Of a stretch of 39,085 nucleotides of DNA, positions 33,281 to 39,085 are shown piece after piece. This DNA comes from Gammaproteobacteria bacterium. GTDB taxonomy: Bacteria; Pseudomonadota; Gammaproteobacteria; Thiohalobacterales; Thiohalobacteraceae. The notes beneath the pieces are model-generated. The model ran no database searches, had not been told where the DNA came from, and saw only the letters and a program-made list of their open reading frames with translations. The DNA lies in assembly GCA_019911805.1 (NCBI GenBank), contig JAIOJV010000063.1, forward strand, positions 1 to 39,085, given 5' to 3'. Numbering within the stretch: the first letter of the stretch is position 1; each line of letters begins with the position of its first letter. The position numbers and the translations under genes are program-made.

Positions 33281-34078
33281 TCATTCCCCGCTGTGCGGGT
33301 CATCCTGCGGCGGTGGGTCGTGCCGGGCGCGGCGGCGCTGGCGGATGCGCCAGAGGGTGATCACGGGGCCCGACAGGGCGTAGGTGAGGAAGCCGAAGAA
33401 CAGCACCTTGGGTGGGTCGATGGAGGCGAACACCAGGATGAGCACCGCCAGCAGCAACACCATGAACGGCACCTTGTTCTTGAAGCCCAGTTCCTTGAAG
33501 CTGTAGTAACGGAAGTTGCTCACCATCAGCAGACCCGCCATCAGCGTCAGCGCGAACGCCCCCCAGACGAGATCGCCGCCCTCCGCACCGATATCCGCGC
33601 CGGTCCACACCAGCCCCACCACCACCGCCGCTGCCGAAGGGCTCGGCAGTCCTTGGAAATAACGCTTGTCCTCTGCCTCCACCTGCGCATTGAAGCGCGC
33701 CAGCCGCAGCGCAGCGGCAGCGGCATAGATGAATGCCGTGAGCCAGCCGATCTTGGCCCAGAACCAGCCGTAGGTCGTCATGTCGCGCAGGGCCCACTGA
33801 TACATGATCAGCGCCGGCGCCAGACCGAAACACACCATGTCGGAGAGGCTGTCGTACTGTACGCCGAACTCGCTCTGCGTATTGGTCAGCCGCGCCACCC
33901 GGCCGTCGATTCCATCCATGATCATGGCAACGAACACGGCCAGTGCAGCCACGTCGAAGCGCCCACCGATGGATGCCACGATGCCGTAGAAGCCGGCGAA
34001 AAGCCCTGCCGTGGTGAACAGGTTGGGAAGCAGATAGATACCGCGGCGCGTCTTGGGATTGACGGGTTCCTGATCCAT
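33281..34078 (-). CDS. pssA: CDP-diacylglycerol-serine O-phosphatidyltransferase
   Basis: The enzyme makes phosphatidylserine, the precursor of phosphatidylethanolamine, in the inner membrane. The 265-residue protein has about six to eight membrane segments and the CDP-alcohol phosphotransferase motif DGIDGRVAR...GVQYDSLSD (DG-x2-DG-x2-AR-x8-G-x3-D-x3-D, residues about 55-81). This is the membrane type of Pss found in Bacillus and many proteobacteria, not the E. coli peripheral type. A charged C-terminal tail (RQRRRARHDPPPQDD) follows the last helix. It lies downstream of psd on the same strand (128 bases apart), so the two-step PE pathway is encoded in reverse pathway order. It ends 12 bases from the convergent sensor gene. 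Confidence 0.95.
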   Translation of the reverse strand: MDQEPVNPKTRRGIYLLPNLFTTAGLFAGFYGIVASIGGRFDVAALAVFVAMIMDGIDGRVARLTNTQSEFGVQYDSLSDMVCFGLAPALIMYQWALRDMTTYGWFWAKIGWLTAFIYAAAAALRLARFNAQVEAEDKRYFQGLPSPSAAAVVVGLVWTGADIGAEGGDLVWGAFALTLMAGLLMVSNFRYYSFKELGFKNKVPFMVLLLAVLILVFASIDPPKVLFFGFLTYALSGPVITLWRIRQRRRARHDPPPQDDPHSGE

Positions 34079-34206
34079 ATCTCCATCCTGCAGGATTGAC
34101 TTGAAGGTTCACCGCACAGGGCCGGCGCGATCGGCCAGCGGCGTTCACCAGGCACGGAAAAGCCTGCGGGAAGACCGCGCAACTTGCAAGCATCCGCCCG
34201 CGACAG
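34079..34206. other. gap between psd and pssA
   Basis: This 128-base gap shows no gene and no clear terminator. The GATGGAG before the pssA start codon serves as ribosome site. Confidence 0.4.
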
Positions 34207-34821
34207 TTACTTGTGTACCAGCAGACCGATGATGTCGGTGCCGGCCCGGACATGATCGCCGGGCTGCACTTTCATACGGCAGTTGGCTGGCAGATACAGC
34301 TCGATCGTGGAGCCCAGGGTGATGAAGCCGCAACGCTGTCCCTGGCCGACGCGATCACCGAAGCCGACATAACAACGTGGTGCGTTGTGTAGCGGCCCAC
34401 GGTGCATGACAATGACGAGATCGTCGCCCTCGTCGGTGCGCAACCACACGCCCTGATGACCATCGGATGCCGGAATGCGGCGCGGTTCGAGCATCTTCCC
34501 TTCCGCGGGGGCGCGCGTGCTGAACACGCCATAGGACGGCATACGAATCGAGACCTGCTGCGCCTCCCGCTCGAGATAGGGATCGGTAACGGTCTCGATC
34601 GCGGTCACAGTACCGTCCGCGGGGCTGACGATGGCCTGCGGGTTGGAGGGGATCTGTCGAGGCGGATCACGAAACATGAACAGCAGGATCAGCACGCCGC
34701 CCCACAGCGGCAGCGACCAGGCCCAGTCGATCCGCCAGAACACGAAGACACCCGCGCAACCCAGCAGAAAGATAACCGGCCAGCCCTCACGGGCGATCAG
34801 TGGATAGCGGCTTGCAGCCAT
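34207..34821 (-). CDS. psd: phosphatidylserine decarboxylase (short, Asd/PSD-A type)
   Basis: The enzyme converts phosphatidylserine to phosphatidylethanolamine using a pyruvoyl group made by self-cleavage. The 204-residue protein is the short form: two N-terminal membrane helices (about 15-50), SPADGTV with Asp69, and the self-cleavage motif LGST with Ser171 (about 169-172) expected to become the pyruvoyl group. In place of the usual DVHVNR histidine segment the protein reads YGVFSTRAP (Phe100). The histidine of the Asp-His-Ser triad known in E. coli PSD is therefore not at its usual position. It sits between ilvC and pssA, a conserved neighbour set. A promoter-terminator overlap lies just upstream. 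Confidence 0.92.
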   Translation of the reverse strand: MAASRYPLIAREGWPVIFLLGCAGVFVFWRIDWAWSLPLWGGVLILLFMFRDPPRQIPSNPQAIVSPADGTVTAIETVTDPYLEREAQQVSIRMPSYGVFSTRAPAEGKMLEPRRIPASDGHQGVWLRTDEGDDLVIVMHRGPLHNAPRCYVGFGDRVGQGQRCGFITLGSTIELYLPANCRMKVQPGDHVRAGTDIIGLLVHK

Positions 34822-34854
34822 GGAGTAAGCCAGAGGATGGAAAATGGGGCGCGC

Positions 34855-36021
<1,167 letters not shown>

Positions 36022-36024
36022 CAG

Positions 36025-36516
36025 TTATAAGCGCAATGCCCTTTCCCCACGGGCGATGCCGGACACGCCGGAGCGCACCACCTCCAGGATCAGTGCCGGG
36101 TCGACGGCCTGGATGAGGGCATCGATCTTGTCGCCGGTGCCGGTAAGCTCGATGACATAACTAGCCCCGGTCACGTCGATGATGCGGCCGCGGAAGATAT
36201 CCGCCAGGCGCTTCAACTCAGCGCGTGCGGCGCCTTCGGCGCGCACCTTCATGAGCAGCATCTCCCGTTCAATATGAGGCCCCTCGGTCATATCCATCAG
36301 CTTGACCACGTCGATCAGTTTGTTCAACTGCTTGGTGATCTGCTCGATGATCGACTCCGTGCCCCGCGTGACGATGGTCATGCGCGACAGTGACGGATCC
36401 TCCGTCGGCGCGACCGTCAGTGACTCGATATTATAGCCGCGCGCCGAGAACAGCCCCGCCACGCGCGACAATGCCCCCGCCTCGTTCTCGACCAGTATGG
36501 AAATGATATGCCGCAT
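36025..36516 (-). CDS. ilvN: acetolactate synthase small (regulatory) subunit
   Basis: The 163-residue subunit activates the large subunit and gives valine feedback control. It has the ACT domain at the N-terminus, ISILVENEAGALSRVAGLFSARGYNI (5-30), followed by VVKLMDMTEGPHIERE and a C-terminal regulatory domain ending GVSGIARGERALRL. This is the IlvH/IlvN type that partners IlvI/IlvB. It lies 117 bases downstream of the large-subunit gene, an unusually wide spacing for this pair, occupied by a repeat element. The ATG is preceded by AGAGAAC, a modest ribosome site. Confidence 0.97.
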   Translation of the reverse strand: MRHIISILVENEAGALSRVAGLFSARGYNIESLTVAPTEDPSLSRMTIVTRGTESIIEQITKQLNKLIDVVKLMDMTEGPHIEREMLLMKVRAEGAARAELKRLADIFRGRIIDVTGASYVIELTGTGDKIDALIQAVDPALILEVVRSGVSGIARGERALRL

Positions 36517-36528
36517 ATTTGTTCTCTG

Positions 36529-36627
36529 TTAACCACAAAGGACACTAAGGACACGAAGGTGATTCGAGACAAAAGAAAATGGTTTCACAATATTTTCCTT
36601 TGTATCCTTCGTGTCCTTCGTGGTTAA
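36529..36627. repeat. inverted repeat of 9-bp units between ilvI and ilvN
   Basis: The left arm TTAACCACAAAGGACACTAA continues GGACACGAAGG (36529-36559). The right arm (36598-36627), ending CCTTCGTGGTTAA, is its inverted copy with few mismatches. Both arms step in 9-base units (GGACACGAA type). The A/T-rich spacer of about 38 bases carries no gene. Confidence 0.85.
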
Positions 36628-36633
36628 TGTGCA

Positions 36634-38328
36634 TCAAATCAAAATCATCTCGTTCTGACCCGCGCCGGCCGGGATCATCGGGTAGACGTTCTCGGTCTGG
36701 TCGGTGATGAAGTCCAGGAATACGACCTTGTCACGGATCTTCATGGCTTCCTTCAGCGCACCTTCCACGTCGGCGGGCTTCTCGATGCGCATGCCGGTAT
36801 GGCCATAGCTTTCGGCGAGCTTCACGAAATCCGGCAGCGACTCCATATACGACATGGCGTAACGCTTCTGATAGAAGAACTCCTGCCACTGCCGCACCAT
36901 GCCGAGGTAGCGGTTGTTCAGGTTGATGATCTTGATGGGCAGCCCGTACTGGCGGCAGGTCGACAGCTCCTGGATGCACATCTGGATACTGCCTTCACCG
37001 GTCACACAGCACACCGTCTCGTCCGGGTAGGCGAGTTGCACGCCCATCGCCGCTGGGAAACCGAAGCCCATGGTGCCCAGGCCGCCGGAGTTGATCCAGC
37101 GCCGTGGTTTGTCGAACTTGTAGAACTGCGCGGCCCACATCTGGTGCTGACCCACGTCCGAAGTGACGTAGGCATCGCCCTTGGTGACCTTGTAGAGCGT
37201 CTCCACCACATATTGCGGCTTGATGAGCTCGCTGGAGCGGTCAAACTTCAGGCAGTCCATCGCCCGCCATTCGTCGATCTGCGTCCACCACGCCTGGAGC
37301 GCCCCGGCATCGGGCCGTTCAGCGCTCCCCTTGATCATCTTGATCATCTGCTTGAGCACGTTGTCGACACCGCCGACGATGGGCACGTCCACCTTGACGT
37401 TCTTGGAGATGGAGGCCGGGTCCACATCGATGTGGATGATCTTGGCGGTTGGGCAGAATTTCTCGATGTTGCCGGTCACGCGGTCATCGAAGCGCGCGCC
37501 GATGGCGATGAGCACGTCGCAGCTGTGCATCGCCATGTTGGCCTCATAGGTCCCGTGCATGCCGAGCATGCCGACGAACTGCCTGTCGGTCGCCGGGTAG
37601 GCACCCAGCCCCATGAGGGTGTTGGTGATCGGGAAGTCGAGCAGCCGCGTCAGCTCGATGAGTGTCTTGCTGGCATTGTCCAGAATCACGCCACCGCCGG
37701 TGTAGAGCATCGGTCGCTTGGCGGTCAGGAGCAGCTCGACGGCCTTCTTGATCTGGCCGGCGTGACCCTTCACCACCGGGTTGTAGGAACGCACGGTGAC
37801 GCGCTTGGGATAGCTGTACTCGCAGCGCTGTGCACTCACGTCCTTGGGGATATCCACCACCACCGGACCGGGGCGGCCGGTGCTGGCGATATAGAAGGCT
37901 TTCTTGATGGTCTCGGCGAGATCGCGCACGTCCTTGACCAGGAAGTTGTGCTTCACGCAGGGTCGCGTGATACCGATATTGTCGACTTCCTGAAAGGCAT
38001 CGTTGCCGATCAGCGGCGTCGGCACCTGGCCGGTGAACACCACCATCGGGATGGAGTCCATGTGGGCCGTCGCGATGCCGGTCACCGCGTTGGTCGCACC
38101 CGGGCCGGAGGTCACCAGCACCACGCCGGGGCGACCGGTGGCGCGCGCATAGCCGTCGGCGGCGTGGGTCGCGGCCTGCTCATGGCGCACCAGGATGTGC
38201 TGCACCTTGTCCTGCCGGTACAGGGCGTCGTAGATGTGCAACACCGCGCCACCGGGATACCCGAAGATGATATCCACGCCCTCATCCTGCAGACAGCGGA
38301 CGAAGATCTCGGCACCGGTCAATTCCAC
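36634..38328 (-). CDS. ilvI: acetolactate synthase large (catalytic) subunit, biosynthetic
   Basis: This ThDP/FAD enzyme makes acetolactate or acetohydroxybutyrate for branched-chain amino acids. The 564-residue protein starts at GTG 38328 with AGGAG upstream. It has the cofactor-activating Glu50 in RHEQAATHAADGYAR, the VDIPKDV segment, PRRWINSGGLGTMGFGFPAAMG, and the ThDP/Mg motif GEGS (444-447) with INLNNR following. The second residue of the motif is Glu where E. coli has Asp; this occurs in other gammaproteobacterial enzymes I recall. The RQWQEFFY segment is typical of the biosynthetic type. It begins the ilvI-ilvN-ilvC unit and is preceded by a leader with a terminator hairpin. Confidence 0.98.
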   Translation of the reverse strand: MELTGAEIFVRCLQDEGVDIIFGYPGGAVLHIYDALYRQDKVQHILVRHEQAATHAADGYARATGRPGVVLVTSGPGATNAVTGIATAHMDSIPMVVFTGQVPTPLIGNDAFQEVDNIGITRPCVKHNFLVKDVRDLAETIKKAFYIASTGRPGPVVVDIPKDVSAQRCEYSYPKRVTVRSYNPVVKGHAGQIKKAVELLLTAKRPMLYTGGGVILDNASKTLIELTRLLDFPITNTLMGLGAYPATDRQFVGMLGMHGTYEANMAMHSCDVLIAIGARFDDRVTGNIEKFCPTAKIIHIDVDPASISKNVKVDVPIVGGVDNVLKQMIKMIKGSAERPDAGALQAWWTQIDEWRAMDCLKFDRSSELIKPQYVVETLYKVTKGDAYVTSDVGQHQMWAAQFYKFDKPRRWINSGGLGTMGFGFPAAMGVQLAYPDETVCCVTGEGSIQMCIQELSTCRQYGLPIKIINLNNRYLGMVRQWQEFFYQKRYAMSYMESLPDFVKLAESYGHTGMRIEKPADVEGALKEAMKIRDKVVFLDFITDQTENVYPMIPAGAGQNEMILI

Positions 38329-38386
38329 GAACAGTCTCTCCTGCGAACCTGGTTTGGCGGGGGCGATCCCGCTAATTCGTTGTGGA

Positions 38387-38430
38387 TAAACAAAAATGCC
38401 CGCTCAACAGGCTGGCCGCCTGACGCGGGC
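38387..38430 (-). terminator. attenuator-like terminator in the ilvI leader
   Basis: On the minus strand GCCCGC and GCGGGC (38430-38425 and 38403-38398) enclose a second stem CAGGC/GCCTG, followed by ATTTTTGTTT. It lies about 60 bases before the ilvI start codon and so is in its 5' leader. Its plus-strand reading has no U-tract. Confidence 0.7.
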
Positions 38431-38452
38431 TGAACGCCGGAAGCTACGTATA

Positions 38453-38482
38453 TTAGCGGCTCAGGTCAAGGGGCACCAGCAT
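38453..38482 (-). promoter_or_regulatory. candidate leader peptide MLVPLDLSR upstream of ilvI
   Basis: A nine-codon frame ATG CTG GTG CCC CTT GAC, then CTG AGC CGC TAA, contains three Leu and one Val. Its stop codon is 22 bases before the terminator hairpin. A GGTGA sequence lies a few bases upstream as a weak ribosome site. Its position and composition fit branched-chain amino acid attenuation, but the peptide is short and this is a speculative call. Confidence 0.35.
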
Positions 38483-38604
38483 CAGATCACCCGGGGCCGG
38501 CCGCCATATTCGTGACCGGTGGCCTTGCTCCCCGCGGAGCACGCCACGTAAGCTGGCCGGCAGTGTCATCCGGCGGGTCTGACAACAAACGGGGGTCATC
38601 GCAT

Positions 38605-39057
38605 ATGAACAGGCTGCGTTCCGGCTGGATTCTGGCTGGCTGGCTACTGGGTGTCGGGTTGGCCCAGGCGGCCATGTACAAATGGGTGGATGAGAACGGC
38701 ACGACACAATACAGCCAGTTCCCGCCACCCGGCCGCGACTACCAGACCGTGGTCCCGCCACCACCCCCTGCGGTGGACCCCGACCGGGCCCAACAACAGC
38801 TGGAGCAACTGCTGCAGAAGCAGGACGAGGCCTACAAGGCCAGGAACGAGGCCGCGGAGAAAGAGCGGGAGGCGGCGGCCGCAACCAAGCGCCGCGAGGC
38901 GAATTGCCAGGCCGCCCGCGAGAACCTGAAACTGCTTACCACCGGCGGCAACCGGCGCATCATCGGACCGGACGGTGTCGCCTATTATCCGACCGCTGAA
39001 GAGCGCCAGGAGCGCATCGATAAGGCACAGAAGCAGATCGGGGAGTTCTGCGATTAA
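38605..39057 (+). CDS. DUF4124-domain exported protein
   Basis: The start is set at ATG 38605 (MNRLRSGWILAG), giving a signal peptide ending QAA; the longer frame to 38512 lacks one. The 150-residue protein begins its mature part with the DUF4124 domain YKWVDENGTTQYSQFPP (about 25-41), a short beta motif of unknown role found near the N-terminus of many proteobacterial periplasmic proteins. A proline-rich linker (PPPPPA), a charged coiled-coil-like helix (about 58-100) and a segment with GGNRRIIGPDGVAYYPTAEERQ follow. A C-terminal KQIGEFCD holds one of two Cys. It is divergent from ilvI. The stop codon is immediately followed by the 7-bp tandem array at the window end. Confidence 0.85.
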   Translation: MNRLRSGWILAGWLLGVGLAQAAMYKWVDENGTTQYSQFPPPGRDYQTVVPPPPPAVDPDRAQQQLEQLLQKQDEAYKARNEAAEKEREAAAATKRREANCQAARENLKLLTTGGNRRIIGPDGVAYYPTAEERQERIDKAQKQIGEFCD

Positions 39058-39085
39058 GGATTCGGGATTCGGGATTCGGGATTCG
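39058..39085. repeat. 7-bp tandem repeat GGATTCG at right window end
   Basis: Four perfect copies of GGATTCG occupy the last 28 bases and begin at the base after the DUF4124 stop codon. The array is cut by the window edge. Its reverse complement, rotated, starts the window at position 1. Confidence 0.9.

Noticed and set aside
36799-38433. 544-codon plus-strand open frame opposite ilvI
   Set aside because: Shadow of a strongly conserved gene; protein is His/Asp/Val-rich with no family pattern.

Overview
The window is a compact, GC-rich (roughly 60% or more by eye) bacterial chromosome segment with about 32 protein genes. No rRNA, tRNA, insertion sequence, phage gene or CRISPR array was seen. 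It looks like a gammaproteobacterium, probably from the Chromatiales/Ectothiorhodospira-like side of the class. This is inferred from the gene order ilvI-ilvN-ilvC-psd-pssA followed further on by leuA, from a stand-alone RlmK-type methyltransferase, and from dispersed intergenic repeats. Both window ends lie in the same 7-bp tandem repeat in opposite orientation, so the segment may be a contig that broke in repeats.

Layout. 0-6 kb, plus strand: ferrochelatase, a DUF523-DUF1722 protein, a TIGR03790-type exported protein, a Kef-type antiporter and a cytochrome c'-like protein. 6.3-15.6 kb, minus strand: a five-gene operon read from right to left, namely a TonB-dependent receptor, two short citrate-synthase-like proteins, a periplasmic ABC-type binding protein, and a 1471-residue sensor kinase carrying receiver, HPt, GGDEF and EAL modules. 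A thiamine-diphosphate enzyme (15.7-17.6 kb) lies just upstream on the same strand. 17.9-22.2 kb: RlmK-like methyltransferase with a DUF2007 protein, a HIT protein, a truncated dehydrogenase remnant, MtgA, and a rhodanese protein with a small partner. 22.6-27.2 kb, minus strand: release factor 3, RimI, a family-4 uracil-DNA glycosylase and LeuA.

27.7-33.3 kb is an accessory block lying between leuA and pssA. It holds a Slam-type outer-membrane protein with an exported barrel-like candidate substrate (a possible type XI secretion pair). Divergent from it are a LapG-like periplasmic cysteine protease and a membrane sensor whose HD-GYP domain has lost most metal ligands. 33.3-38.3 kb, minus strand: branched-chain amino acid genes ilvI, ilvN and ilvC, then phosphatidylethanolamine genes psd and pssA. 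The window closes with a DUF4124 protein.

The most unusual items are the TonB receptor/twin citrate-synthase-like/binding-protein/kinase operon, in which both citrate-synthase-like proteins lack the second active-site histidine; the Slam-substrate pair; the LapG plus degenerate HD-GYP pair; and two families of intergenic repeats. One repeat family is always built on 7-bp units. The other consists of inverted repeats built on roughly 9-bp units of the CCACGGAA type. Regulatory candidates include an attenuator-like leader before ilvI and a promoter embedded in the terminator between ilvC and psd.
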